The notes beneath the pieces are model-generated. The model did not search any database. It saw only the letters and a list, made by a program, of their open reading frames with translations, and was not told the DNA's origin. A stretch of 64,000 nucleotides of DNA from Streptomyces adelaidensis (lineage in GTDB: Bacteria > Actinomycetota > Actinomycetes > Streptomycetales > Streptomycetaceae), in assembly GCF_016598475.1 (NCBI RefSeq), contig NZ_JAEMUX010000009.1, positions 1 through 64,000 of the forward strand, written 5' to 3'. The position numbers and the translations under genes were made by a program. The stretch's first letter is position 1; every line of letters begins with the position of its first letter. Positions 41,181 to 50,809 of the stretch are shown in pieces.

Positions 41181-42332
41181 GTGGTTAAGACAGTGCCGTA
41201 CGGCGGGCGGACGATCGCCTACGAGACATGGGGCGATCCGGACGCACACCCGGTGTTTCTGCTGCACGGAACTCCCGGAAGCCGACTCGGGCCCCGCCTG
41301 CGCACCTTCGATCTGCACAAACTCGGCGTACGCCTCATCGCCTACGACCGACCGGGGTACGGCGGCTCCAGTCGCCACCCGAAGCGCCGAGTCGTCGACG
41401 CCGCCGAGGACATCAACGCCATCGCCGAGGCCCTGGATCTCAAGAAGTACTCCGTGGTGGGCAGATCCGGCGGCGCACCGCATGCCCTGGCCTGCGCGGC
41501 ACGGAATCTCGGCAGCCAGGTGGCGAGTGTCGCCGCGTTGGTCTCGCTCGCCCCGCCCAACGCCGACGACGACGGGCTCGACTGGCACCGGGGCATGTCC
41601 GAGTCCAATGTGTCGACGTACGACCTGCTCGACCGGCACGCCCCCGACGTGACCGAGCTCGGTGCGCTGCTGGCCCGCAACGCCGAGACCATCCGGCGCG
41701 ATCCCACCCTGTTCCTCGCGGCCCTCCGTGACGAGATGCCGAGCGTGGACCGGGTGATCGTGGAGGACGCCGGAATCCGCCGGCTCCTCCTCGTCAACTA
41801 CCTCTCCGCGGTGGGCCGGGCCGAGCAGGGCGCGGGTGCGACGGTCGATCCGCGTGCGCCGATGGGCTGGGTGGACGACCTGGTCGCGTTCCGCTCACCC
41901 TGGGGGTTCGATCTCAAGGCCATCGACCGCTCGGTACCGGTGATGCTCTGGCACGGAGAGCACGACGTCTTCGCCCCGGTCGCCCATTTCCGCTGGCTGG
42001 CCAGGAAGATCCCCAGCGCCAAGGCCGTACTACAGCCGTCCGCCGCCCACTTCGCGGCATTGCCGGCCCTGCCGCAGGTGCTCGCCTGGGTGCGCGACCA
42101 GGCCGGGCTGACCACAACTGCCGTGACGCCTCCGGCCGTTGCCGAGACCGGCGACGGCCGCACCAACTGGCTCACCACACTCAAGCACAGCCAGGCTCAC
42201 CACGGTCAGGCACAGCCCGGCTCGCGTCGGTCAGATCGGGTGCGGCTCCAGGTCGAGACAGCTGAGGTCCCACTCCTGGAGGGCCAGCACCCGGGGGTGC
42301 TCCCTGCCGATGCGCTTGCTCAGCGCGGCTAG
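41181..42332 (+). CDS. Alpha/beta hydrolase with read-through tail
   Basis: A 383-aa alpha/beta hydrolase. LHGTPGSRLGPRL and YDRPGYGGSS open the fold, the nucleophile sits in VVGRSGGAPHAL, and LWHGEHDVFAPV plus SAAHFAALP carry the acid and His regions. The fold should end near residue 310. The remaining 70 residues are low in character, and the last 102 bases overlap the convergent FxsT gene antisense, so an earlier stop was probably lost. GTG 41181 has GGGAAGG upstream. The substrate is unknown; a link to the Fxs locus is not shown. Confidence 0.85.
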   Translation: MVKTVPYGGRTIAYETWGDPDAHPVFLLHGTPGSRLGPRLRTFDLHKLGVRLIAYDRPGYGGSSRHPKRRVVDAAEDINAIAEALDLKKYSVVGRSGGAPHALACAARNLGSQVASVAALVSLAPPNADDDGLDWHRGMSESNVSTYDLLDRHAPDVTELGALLARNAETIRRDPTLFLAALRDEMPSVDRVIVEDAGIRRLLLVNYLSAVGRAEQGAGATVDPRAPMGWVDDLVAFRSPWGFDLKAIDRSVPVMLWHGEHDVFAPVAHFRWLARKIPSAKAVLQPSAAHFAALPALPQVLAWVRDQAGLTTTAVTPPAVAETGDGRTNWLTTLKHSQAHHGQAQPGSRRSDRVRLQVETAEVPLLEGQHPGVLPADALAQRG

Positions 42333-45300
42333 CGTGTCGTGATGCCTGGTCCGGGCCTCGTCGGCCCGGCCCAGCCGGCTCAGGATGACGGCGAGGTTCC
42401 CCGCACAGGTCAGCGTCGACGGATGAGTGGGCTCAAGGACCTCGTCGAGCAGCTCGCACGCCTCGACGCTGGTCCTGCGGGCTTCCTCCCACTCACCGAG
42501 CGCCGCCTCGGCGACGGCCAGGTTCGCCCGGCAGATGAGTACATAGGGATGGCGGTCGCCGTTGAGGTCGCAGAACCTCCGCTCGGCCAGGCGCAGCAAC
42601 TCCCCTGCCTCGGCGGCGGCTTCGGGACGGATGGTCTTGATGTCGTCGAGCAGCAGAACCGCGGTGTTGACCGAGCAGGCCACGGTCTGGGAGTGGCCCT
42701 CGCCCAGGCTGTCCCTCAGGTCCTCCTGCACCTTGCGCATCATGCTCAGCGCCTCGACGACACGGCCCTGGGCGGCCATGTCGCCGGCCAGGCTCATCTC
42801 CAGCAACAGCCGCTCCGAGGACGACTGCTTCTCCCCGTCGGGAGTGCTGCGCAGCACATGGCGGACGAGTTCCTCGGCCTCCACGGCCCGGCCGGCCCGG
42901 CGCAGTGAACCGGCCAGCCCCTTGGCCGTGTTGAGCACGGTCGGCGACCCCTGGGTGAGACGCGGGTTGCGCAGGCAGCGCTCGTAGGCGCGCTTCAGCA
43001 GGGTGACGGACTCCTCGTAGTCTCCGCAGTCCCGCAGGTCACGGCCCAGGTTCACCGCCGACTCGATGGTCAGAGGATGGTCGTGGAGCTGGATCTCCTC
43101 ACGCAGTTCCAGCGTCCTGCGGTCCAGTTCGCGGGCTTTGTAGTAGTCGCCGGAGAGCCGCAGGGCGACGGCTAGGTTGTTGGCCGCGCTGAGGGTGCGC
43201 GCGTTGTCCTCACCGTAGATCAGCTCGTACCTCTGGTACGTCTCCTGGTCGTACCGCAGTGCCTCCGTCAGCCGGCCGAGCCCTCGCAGGTCGGCCGCGA
43301 TGCTGCTGGTGGTCATGAGGATGTGCTGGTCGTCGATGTCGTCGAGTACGGCGAGCTGCCGCTCCAGGACCTCCTGGTCGAGGGCGAGCGACTCCTCGTA
43401 CCTGCCCTGGGCGCGCAGGATGTTGGCGATCTGGAAGCGCATGTGCAGCGTCCAGCGTTCGTCCGGCTCGCCTTCGGCGGACCAGGTGGCCACCCGCCGG
43501 TTGCTGTAGTCCATGGCCTGGGTCAGCTCGCCCCGGCGGCGCAGCTGGCGGACCCGGTCCGCGAAGAGTTCCTTGATGCCTTCGTCGGGAGCGGTCTCGG
43601 CCCACGGGGTACCGAGGTGCGGCCAGATGATGCGGTACTTCTCCCAGGTGTTGGGGTTCTCGGGGTCGTCCCCGCTGGGCCTGGCGGCGACCAGTGAGCG
43701 GTAGACGACCTCCTGCGCAGCCTCTCGCTCCGCTTCGGTCATCTCCTCGCGCATGGCGATCTGCATCATCCGGTGCACCGTCACGCTGCGGGCCTTGCGG
43801 TCCACCGAGACCAGTGAGAACCGGCTCAGCTCCTTGTACGCCCGGGAGACCGTGCGGACCCCGCCCAGTGCTCTGGAGACCTCGAAGCCCTCCAGCAGGT
43901 CCATCGAGATGGGCTCGGGACTGTAGTACGAGCAGATCTGCAGAAGCTGCACCGCCGGCGGGAACTTCTCCCTCAGTTGCCCGAGGGCGAACTCCCAGGT
44001 GTGGGTGCTCGACTTGACGACTTCGCCCACCGTGTTGTCGGCCGGGGCGCCGGTGGCATGGGGCTGGAGCTGCTTGATGTAGCTGCGGACGTCGACTCTG
44101 GTCTGCTCGATGTAGGCGGCGGCCCGTTCGATCGCGATCGGCAGGTCGCCCAGGGCCTCCGCGATCTGGTCGGCCTCGGGCCAGCCGCAGTCGGGCAGCC
44201 GGCTGTGCAGGTGGGCGATGCTCTCGCTCCGTTCGAACACCGGGACGTCGACGATGTCCACGAAGCGTCCCCAGCCCTCGGAGCGCTGGCTGGTGATCAG
44301 GATGTGGCCGGCCCGGCCGTCCATCATGAACTCGGGGAGGTTGTCGGCCTCCGTGACGTTGTCCAGGATCAGTAGCCAACTGCCGTACGGCTCGCCCTGG
44401 TTGAGGGTGCGGTACACGGTGTTGGCGGTGTCGGTCGGATTGGTCCGCTCCGGCAGACCGAGCGATTCGGCCATGCCCGCGTACTGCTCGACCGCCAGGA
44501 TCTTCTGCTCGGCCTGGATGTGCCAGATGAGGTCGTAGTCGCTCTTGTACCGGTACGCGAACTCCTGGGCCAGCAAGGTCTTTCCGACCCCGCCCATGCC
44601 CTTGAGCACGAGCGCACGGGTGTCGTCCTTCCACAGTTGCTCCCGGATGCCTTCCAGGAGTTCCGTACGGCCGGTGAAGGACGCCGTACGGATCGGGACC
44701 GAGAAGACCGGAGGCTCGGCACCGGGGTAGCGGGGCAGTTTCTGCTCGCCACCGGTGAAGTGACTGCGCGTGAGCGACTCCGCCGACCGGCCGAAGCTGC
44801 TCAGCAGGGCCTCCCGGCCCGCTTCCGCGGTGTCGCAGTGGGTCATGTCGGCGAGCTGTTCCGTGAAGGGAGCGTCCAGGGACAGCTTGCGGTCGATCTG
44901 CATCGAGACCAGTTGATGCGAGCGCCGGTCGCCCTCGGCGTAGACCGCCTCCCAGGTCGTGCGGAAGCGGGACGACCTGAGGTAGGCCTCGGAGAAGATG
45001 ACCAGGGTGTGCGAGGCGGACTCGACGCCGCGTTCGATCTCGTCCCTGCGCTGCGCGCCCTCGACCGTGCCCTCCTGCGCCAGATGCACCTTGAAACCGG
45101 CGTGCTCCAGGACCGCGCCCGCCCAGTTGGCCCAACTCCGGTCCTGCGGAACGAAGCTGACGTAGACATCGGAGATCCGTGGCGGGCGGTGGCGGGTGTA
45201 CCGGTCGAGGGTCTTGCGGCGCAGCGGCTCGTCGATGCGCGGCATCGACTCGACCTGTCCGTCGGTGATGACCTTGGTCAGTCGTTCGTAGGCGGAGAGC

Positions 45301-46223
45301 AGGCTCTTGGGGTCCCCTGGCTGCTCGCGGAACGGCGCCAGCGTCTCCTCGTAGGAGTAGATCGGCCGGTAGGGGATCTCCACGCTGCCCCAGTAGTCCT
45401 CCGGATCCTGGTCGGTGATGTGCTTGCGCACGATCCGGTCGAAGCGGTACTGGATCTGCCCGCGGGCGGCGTCCAGCCGGTCCGCCTCGGCGTTCTCGAC
45501 CCGCATGGGGACGGGCAGGATGCGGATGTCCCGGTTGCGGTACAGCATCCCGTCGATGCGCTCGGCGACCCCGGCCGCGCCCTCGATGCTCTGGCTGCTC
45601 GGCGTGAAGCAGGTGACCAGGGTGTGCGGCAGATTGACGGTGCAGATGTCGGAGATGTCGTTGAGTCCGGTACGGCTGTCGATGAGGACATAGTCGAAGT
45701 TCTCGACGAACTCCCGCTTGAGTCCTTCCAGGAACCTGGTCGCCAGCGGCCCGTCCATGAAGGGCTTCCAGTCGAACTGCGAGAACGCCGAGAGGTAGCC
45801 CTTGTTCTTCGTGCCGGCCGGGAGGTAATAGAGCTGGCCGCCCGAGGGAAAGGCCCAGTCGACCTGGATGAGGCAGCTGTTGAGGGAGATGCCGTCGGCG
45901 GCCCAGCTGTCGGCCATCGCCGACAGTTCGGAATCCAGCTCGTCCTGATGCGTCTGCTCCGCGATGTGCGAGGCCTGGAGCATCAACTCGGTGGAGCGGC
46001 TGACCAGTTCGAGCACGCCGGGAGTGGTGCGCAGTTGACTTTCACTCAGGAAGGGGTGCAGGAAACGATCCAGGCCCGGGGCGTCGAGATCCCAGTCGAC
46101 CACCAGGACACTCTTGCCCGAAGAGGCCAGGATCCATGCCGTGTTGGCGAGCGCCATCGTCCGTCCCGTACCGCCCTTGTACGAGTAGAACGTGATGATC
46201 CTGCCAGCATCCTCGCCGGTCAT
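42231..46223 (-). CDS. fxsT: FxsT-type protein: ParA-like, TIR, NB-ARC and TPR
   Basis: A 1330-aa multidomain protein. Residues 1-270 are a ParA/MinD-like ATPase with a deviant Walker A (FYSYKGGTGRTMALAN) and DWDLDAPGLDRF. Residues about 350-485 are a TIR-like domain (ISDVYVSFVPQDRSWANWAG). Residues about 520-800 are NB-ARC (TASFTGRTELLEG, Walker A LKGMGGVGKTLL near 544, Walker B WLLILDNV). From about 905 to the end are tetratricopeptide repeats. This is the layout of the FxSxx-COOH system partner FxsT. It overlaps the fxsC stop by 4 bases (ATGA). It probably senses or executes a response tied to the modified peptide; NLR-like immune action is inference. Confidence 0.88.
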   Translation of the reverse strand: MTGEDAGRIITFYSYKGGTGRTMALANTAWILASSGKSVLVVDWDLDAPGLDRFLHPFLSESQLRTTPGVLELVSRSTELMLQASHIAEQTHQDELDSELSAMADSWAADGISLNSCLIQVDWAFPSGGQLYYLPAGTKNKGYLSAFSQFDWKPFMDGPLATRFLEGLKREFVENFDYVLIDSRTGLNDISDICTVNLPHTLVTCFTPSSQSIEGAAGVAERIDGMLYRNRDIRILPVPMRVENAEADRLDAARGQIQYRFDRIVRKHITDQDPEDYWGSVEIPYRPIYSYEETLAPFREQPGDPKSLLSAYERLTKVITDGQVESMPRIDEPLRRKTLDRYTRHRPPRISDVYVSFVPQDRSWANWAGAVLEHAGFKVHLAQEGTVEGAQRRDEIERGVESASHTLVIFSEAYLRSSRFRTTWEAVYAEGDRRSHQLVSMQIDRKLSLDAPFTEQLADMTHCDTAEAGREALLSSFGRSAESLTRSHFTGGEQKLPRYPGAEPPVFSVPIRTASFTGRTELLEGIREQLWKDDTRALVLKGMGGVGKTLLAQEFAYRYKSDYDLIWHIQAEQKILAVEQYAGMAESLGLPERTNPTDTANTVYRTLNQGEPYGSWLLILDNVTEADNLPEFMMDGRAGHILITSQRSEGWGRFVDIVDVPVFERSESIAHLHSRLPDCGWPEADQIAEALGDLPIAIERAAAYIEQTRVDVRSYIKQLQPHATGAPADNTVGEVVKSSTHTWEFALGQLREKFPPAVQLLQICSYYSPEPISMDLLEGFEVSRALGGVRTVSRAYKELSRFSLVSVDRKARSVTVHRMMQIAMREEMTEAEREAAQEVVYRSLVAARPSGDDPENPNTWEKYRIIWPHLGTPWAETAPDEGIKELFADRVRQLRRRGELTQAMDYSNRRVATWSAEGEPDERWTLHMRFQIANILRAQGRYEESLALDQEVLERQLAVLDDIDDQHILMTTSSIAADLRGLGRLTEALRYDQETYQRYELIYGEDNARTLSAANNLAVALRLSGDYYKARELDRRTLELREEIQLHDHPLTIESAVNLGRDLRDCGDYEESVTLLKRAYERCLRNPRLTQGSPTVLNTAKGLAGSLRRAGRAVEAEELVRHVLRSTPDGEKQSSSERLLLEMSLAGDMAAQGRVVEALSMMRKVQEDLRDSLGEGHSQTVACSVNTAVLLLDDIKTIRPEAAAEAGELLRLAERRFCDLNGDRHPYVLICRANLAVAEAALGEWEEARRTSVEACELLDEVLEPTHPSTLTCAGNLAVILSRLGRADEARTRHHDTLAALSKRIGREHPRVLALQEWDLSCLDLEPHPI

Positions 46224-47557
46224 GGCCTGCCCTCCACGCGACGTCCGTCGCTCGATGCCCCGTTGTCCCGGCCGGCGTCGGGCCGTCGGGACAGGTCCGC
46301 ACCGGATTCCGGAACATCCCGGACGCCACTTCCACTCCGGGACAATTGCGAATGAATGTACCGCAAGAAGCGGATCTTGGTTGCCTCGGCCAGCTCGCCG
46401 AACCAGCGGGTGAAGACGTCCGCTCCGGCCAGGCCGCGCACCGCCTCCTGCTCTCCCGCCCGGCCCTCGGTGAGGAAACGGGGGAAGTTCGCGGTCAGCA
46501 GTCCGCGCAGCCGGTCGGACTGCTCCTTGGTCTGCAGATCGTCCCCCGCCAGAGTACTCAGCACCGCCGTCCATGGACGGCGGGCCCTGTCGAACTCCCT
46601 TGCCTGACCCGCCATTTGGGGATTCTCCAGCGCCCAGGGATCCACCACCAGGATCCACGGCGCGGACGGGAGTTCGGTTCCCCTCAGCTCCGTCTGGGTC
46701 TTGTGGAACGGCAGCACGGTGGGAGCGAAGCCGAGATTGCGGGCCAGTGCCTCCATCTGCTCGACCAGCGGTCCCACCGCCTGGCCGTAGGGGCGCCAGT
46801 CGTCGACGCGCGGTCCGTAGCGGGTGTTGTCGCGGCCTACCGGTAACTGTTCCTCGGTGGGGGCGAGCACCGTGATGTGCAGCGGGGAGGCGAAGGGCGG
46901 GTCGGCGAAGGCGTCGTCCAGCCCGGCCAGCGTCACCGGCGCCGTCTCCGGCTCCGTCGCCCTCCCCGAGCCGGAGGGTCGCCTCGACGGCCCGGTCGCC
47001 TTGGCCGCCTGGTCGACGATGCGTTTGGCGAGCCAGTCGGTCACCTGGGCGACCTGGGCGGCCACGTCCTCGTCCTCCGGGTCCGTCCCCTCGGTCAGGT
47101 CGAGCATCTGGTCGAGCAGCCGGAGCAGTCCCATGGAGGCGTAGCTCTCGGCCGCTTCGCCGATGCCCTTCGGCACCTCGGGGTACGCCTTGACCTTCTT
47201 GGGGAGCGAGGTGGGCGAATGCGGAGTCCACAGCACCGGGACGATGCCCGGCCCTGCGCCCTGCGCGGCCCGCTGGGTGACGGCGGTCCACTGGCGCCCG
47301 CACTGCGGGTTGCTGAAGTACCGTTTCGAGTACAGCGGAACGAAGACCTCGGACCCGTAGAGGGCCTTGATCGACTTCTCTCCCGGTGTGCCGGGGCGCT
47401 CGACGAAACCCGCCTCCTCGCGGGGCACTCGTGCGTGGCGTGCCACTTTCCCGCACAGTTCGTCGAAGAACTGGAAGACCAGGCGATTGGGATCCTGCGA
47501 GGCGTCCCGGTGTCGGGGAGCAGGGACCCGCGCATAGCTCATGAAGAACATCGGCAT
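46220..47557 (-). CDS. fxsC: FxsC-type TIR-like protein
   Basis: A 445-aa protein. The N-terminal TIR-like domain begins MPMFFMSYARVPAP and includes VFVPLYSKRYFSNPQCGRQW and GIVPVLWTPH, with about 150 residues. A second conserved domain follows about residue 230 (PLHITVLAPTEEQLPVGR, then WRPYGQAVGPLVEQMEALARNLG), matching the C-terminal region that defines FxsC. The tail is disordered. The start codon is 4 bp after the stop of a shorter TIR-like gene, and the stop overlaps fxsT. It probably forms a signalling complex with FxsT. ATG 47557 is chosen because the TIR fold begins there. Confidence 0.86.
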   Translation of the reverse strand: MPMFFMSYARVPAPRHRDASQDPNRLVFQFFDELCGKVARHARVPREEAGFVERPGTPGEKSIKALYGSEVFVPLYSKRYFSNPQCGRQWTAVTQRAAQGAGPGIVPVLWTPHSPTSLPKKVKAYPEVPKGIGEAAESYASMGLLRLLDQMLDLTEGTDPEDEDVAAQVAQVTDWLAKRIVDQAAKATGPSRRPSGSGRATEPETAPVTLAGLDDAFADPPFASPLHITVLAPTEEQLPVGRDNTRYGPRVDDWRPYGQAVGPLVEQMEALARNLGFAPTVLPFHKTQTELRGTELPSAPWILVVDPWALENPQMAGQAREFDRARRPWTAVLSTLAGDDLQTKEQSDRLRGLLTANFPRFLTEGRAGEQEAVRGLAGADVFTRWFGELAEATKIRFLRYIHSQLSRSGSGVRDVPESGADLSRRPDAGRDNGASSDGRRVEGRP

Positions 47558-47561
47558 CCTG

Positions 47562-48227
47562 CTATTCCCCCTCGTCGAAGACGTTCCGGAGGTCTTTGAA
47601 CAGCTCCACGTCGCACGGTTCCAGGCTGGTCTGCTGAGCCACTTTGACAATCATCTGGGCGAGCGCCCATACGGAGCTGCGGTACTTGAGATGGCGTCCG
47701 GCCTGCTTCAGCCCGTAGAGACCGGACTGCAGGTACTCCTTACCCAGATCGGGGTGGGAGTACTGCACCTTCCCCGCGACCTGCGGCAATGGCAGCGTCA
47801 GATGCTGCGGCCCGACCCAGAGGACGGGGACGATCGCGTTACCCGTGTACGGCCGGGTGCGGAGCTGTTCCTCCTGACGCCGCGCGAAGGCGTCCCATTC
47901 CTTTCCGCACCATTCTCTTCTGAAGTACCGGCTGTTGTAGATCGGTACGAAGACCCGGCAGGTGGCCAGGGCGTGTTTGAGTCTGTTCTCCCAGTCGGCG
48001 CCGACGCCCATTCTCTGGTCGAGGAATCCGGGCGATTCCTCGCCGTCATGGTCGGTCAACTGCATGATGTCGCTGCATAACTGGGCATGGAACTGTTCCA
48101 GTGCCATATCCGACGCGTCTTTCTTCGCCCGCCCTCCCGTCATCGGGGTCCGGGCATAGCTCATGAAAAACACGTACGGATCGGAGGAAACCGTCGACCG
48201 GGTCGCTTGAGAAGCCGGATGAATCAT
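47562..48227 (-). CDS. Stand-alone TIR-like protein of the Fxs locus
   Basis: A 221-aa protein that is one TIR-like domain of the FxsC N-terminal type: DPYVFFMSYARTPM, then CRVFVPIYNSRYFRREWCGKEW (E/W helix as in TIR-like effector proteins), then AIVPVLWVG. It ends with a helical tail. It is a paralogue of the N-terminal half of the adjacent fxsC without the second domain. It lies between fxsB and fxsC, with 4 bp to fxsC. Enzymatic NADase activity is not evident, since the catalytic Glu of NAD-cleaving TIRs cannot be placed with confidence. Confidence 0.85.
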   Translation of the reverse strand: MIHPASQATRSTVSSDPYVFFMSYARTPMTGGRAKKDASDMALEQFHAQLCSDIMQLTDHDGEESPGFLDQRMGVGADWENRLKHALATCRVFVPIYNSRYFRREWCGKEWDAFARRQEEQLRTRPYTGNAIVPVLWVGPQHLTLPLPQVAGKVQYSHPDLGKEYLQSGLYGLKQAGRHLKYRSSVWALAQMIVKVAQQTSLEPCDVELFKDLRNVFDEGE

Positions 48228-48399
48228 GGACTCGCCTTTCCCCTCCCCCGTCGCCCACCTCGGGCCTCCCAGGCCCCGAGCATCGCGGCTGGATCTCCTC
48301 CAGGATCCATTGGAACGCGAAAACTACTGCCGGTGCCAGGGGTTGGCCGGAGCAAGTTGTACCGGACACCGTTACGAAAGAGCGGGAGTTGGCCCACCA

Positions 48400-50775
48400 T
48401 TACACCGCGAGGGGGCCGCTTTCGGCCACTCCGCCCAGGGTTTCCGCCTCGTCCCGGAGTCCGCGCACGAAACGGCGGCCCAGGGCGGTCAGTGAGCCGG
48501 CTCCCGCCACGGTGTCCAGGGCGTCGAGCACCGCCGTACGCCACTTGCCCGCCTCGGCGAGGGAGCGTTCGTGCAGCGTGGCGCCGACGTCCGCCGCCCC
48601 GCGCCGGACCCTGAGCCGCCAGATGTCGGCGACCGCGAGGTGGGCGTAGGCGCCCTGGACGATGGCGTCGAGGGGCCTGGGATCGGGTCGCCAGAGCACC
48701 GGGTAGCGGCGCTCGTCGAGGCCGTCGAGCAGGTCGAACATATCGAGCATCGCGCCCAGTTTGACGTGCTGGAACTCGTGGACGATCAGCAGCGCCAGGT
48801 CCTCGGCGGAGCGGGGCAGCGCGATGCCGACCGCTGCGAAGGCGTGCCGGGAGGTGGCGCTGACGTCGTCGCCGGAGGGCTCGGGCGCGAGCGGGGTCAC
48901 CGCGGTCAGGCCGGCGGCGATGCCCTGCGCGTAGTCGGGGTACTCGGCGCGGATCAGCTGCCAGGCCTCGCCGAACATGGCCTCCCACTGCCGGAATTCG
49001 GCCTCGGGCAGCCGGGGCAGCGGTTGGTACCCGTAGCAGTCCCGGGAGGGGTCCACATCGTCCAGGACCACGGCCAGGCCCTCCGCGGACAGCCGCCGCA
49101 ATGGCTGCCAGACCATGCCGTCGGGCGGCCGCTCCCGGCCCAGGGTCCGCCCTTCCACGGTGATCGCGGCATCGGAGGCCGTCACGGTGACGGTCCCGGA
49201 CCGCCGGTCGCGGCTCCCGGCGCCCAGCAACAGCCGCCCCATGCCGGGCAGATGGATCGCCGAGCCCTCGGGTCCGTGCCGCAGCGGGACGGGCAGGGTC
49301 AGCTGCCCGCCGGTGCGCGCGACGGCCGACAGCGCGGCCTCCGCCGGGTGGCCCTCGGCCCGCCGCCGCACCGACTGCCCGCAGGCGAGGGCCCACACGC
49401 GGAGATAGGGGTCGGCCAGCAGCACGTCCAGCGCGGCGGTGGGCAGGGCGAGGATCGCCTCCCAGCCGGGTGCCGAGTCCGCCGAGCCGAGAGGGGCCGG
49501 GGAGTCCGCGCGGCGGGCGGCGGCCAGCAGCGCGCGGCGCTGGCTGCTCTGGGCCGCGGCGAGCGACCGGACGGCCGCGGTGCTGCCGTGGCCGGCGGCC
49601 AGTTCGTCGAAGTGGGTCCAGGACAGGCCGTGCCAGCCGTGCCGGACGTCGATGTCGTCGCGTTCCGTGCCCTGGACGTACTCGATGATCTTCAGCAGGT
49701 CCGTGCAGTAGACGGACGGGTTGTCGAAGCCGTTGGCCTCGCGGTGGCGGTGCCCGTACAGGCCGCCGCCGCAGACCGAGACGACGGGGCATGCCCTGCA
49801 CTGCGCGCTCAGCCCGTCCAGCCCGGCGCGGCGGGCCTGGATGCCCCGGTGTTCGGCGGCCTCCTCCAAGCGGTGGGTGGCGATGTGCAGGCCGGTCTCC
49901 GGGGCTCCCGGATAGGCCGTCTTGAGCCAGTCCGCCTGTTCGACGGCGCCGTCGGTCTCCACCACCAGCAGGTCCGAACTGCCCAGCCCCAGCGCCTCGG
50001 TGAGGCTGCCCCGGCCTCGGGTCAGCCGGCTGATCGACTCGAACATGCGGATCCGCATCGGCATGCCGTCCGCGGTCCACCGCTTGTGCACGGCGATCAG
50101 CCAGTCTGCGTAGTCGGAGCCGGTCCCGCCGTCGGGGCGGGGCGGCGGATACTCCCAGGTGGCGTGCGGCAGCAGGAAGTCGACGGCGGGCGGGCGCAGT
50201 GCGGCGAGCGACCGGTAGACCTCCACCGGGTCGTTCTCCACGTCGATCGTGCAGAGCAGTCCGCCGAAGGCGCTCCGGTGGGCGGGGGCGCCCAGGTGGC
50301 CCACGGCGGCCACCACGTCCCGGTAGGAGCCCGAGCCGTCCCGTCTGATCCGGTGGCGGTCGTTGGACGCCTCGTCGCCGTCGAGCGAGATGCTGGTGAC
50401 GATGGACTCCTGCGCGAGCATCGCGCAGAACGCGTCGTCCAGCCGCAGCCCGTTGGTCTGCATCCGCAGATCGAGTTCGGCCACGCCGTGCAGCGCGGAA
50501 CGCAGTGCCCGCGCGAAGCCGCGCAGCCGCTCCCGGCCGGCGAGCAGGGGTTCGCCACCGTGCAGGACGACGTGTACGCGGGTGAGCCGGTGCGCGGCGG
50601 CGTGCTCGGCGATCCGGTCCGCCGTACGACGGAACGTCTCCTCCGACATGGTCACGGGACGGCCGCGCCAGCTCTGGTCGGCGTGCTGGTACACATAGCA
50701 GTGGTCACAGGCCAGGTCGCAACGGCTGTGCACTTTGATCACGAACTGGCGGAAGGGCCGCGTCGCCGCGATCAC
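48400..50775 (-). CDS. fxsB: FxsB-type radical SAM/SPASM maturase fused to HExxH domain
   Basis: A 791-aa peptide maturase. The radical SAM CxxxCxxC is CDLACDHC at residues 19-26; then HGGEPLL, QTNGLRL and SISLDGDE are the usual radical SAM strands. The SPASM region near 320-350 has CRACPVVSVCGGGLYGHR and a later Cys. The second half carries LIVHEFQHVKLGAMLDMFDL, an HExxH near residue 664, a domain known in peptide beta-hydroxylase-type proteins. FxsB enzymes are known to form a cyclophane on an F-x-S motif. The substrate is the FxsA precursor next door. GTG 50775 has AGGGGA upstream. Confidence 0.88.
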   Translation of the reverse strand: MIAATRPFRQFVIKVHSRCDLACDHCYVYQHADQSWRGRPVTMSEETFRRTADRIAEHAAAHRLTRVHVVLHGGEPLLAGRERLRGFARALRSALHGVAELDLRMQTNGLRLDDAFCAMLAQESIVTSISLDGDEASNDRHRIRRDGSGSYRDVVAAVGHLGAPAHRSAFGGLLCTIDVENDPVEVYRSLAALRPPAVDFLLPHATWEYPPPRPDGGTGSDYADWLIAVHKRWTADGMPMRIRMFESISRLTRGRGSLTEALGLGSSDLLVVETDGAVEQADWLKTAYPGAPETGLHIATHRLEEAAEHRGIQARRAGLDGLSAQCRACPVVSVCGGGLYGHRHREANGFDNPSVYCTDLLKIIEYVQGTERDDIDVRHGWHGLSWTHFDELAAGHGSTAAVRSLAAAQSSQRRALLAAARRADSPAPLGSADSAPGWEAILALPTAALDVLLADPYLRVWALACGQSVRRRAEGHPAEAALSAVARTGGQLTLPVPLRHGPEGSAIHLPGMGRLLLGAGSRDRRSGTVTVTASDAAITVEGRTLGRERPPDGMVWQPLRRLSAEGLAVVLDDVDPSRDCYGYQPLPRLPEAEFRQWEAMFGEAWQLIRAEYPDYAQGIAAGLTAVTPLAPEPSGDDVSATSRHAFAAVGIALPRSAEDLALLIVHEFQHVKLGAMLDMFDLLDGLDERRYPVLWRPDPRPLDAIVQGAYAHLAVADIWRLRVRRGAADVGATLHERSLAEAGKWRTAVLDALDTVAGAGSLTALGRRFVRGLRDEAETLGGVAESGPLAV

Positions 50776-50809
50776 CGGTACCGTTCCCCTGAGGTTCCGG
50801 CCGGCCTGG

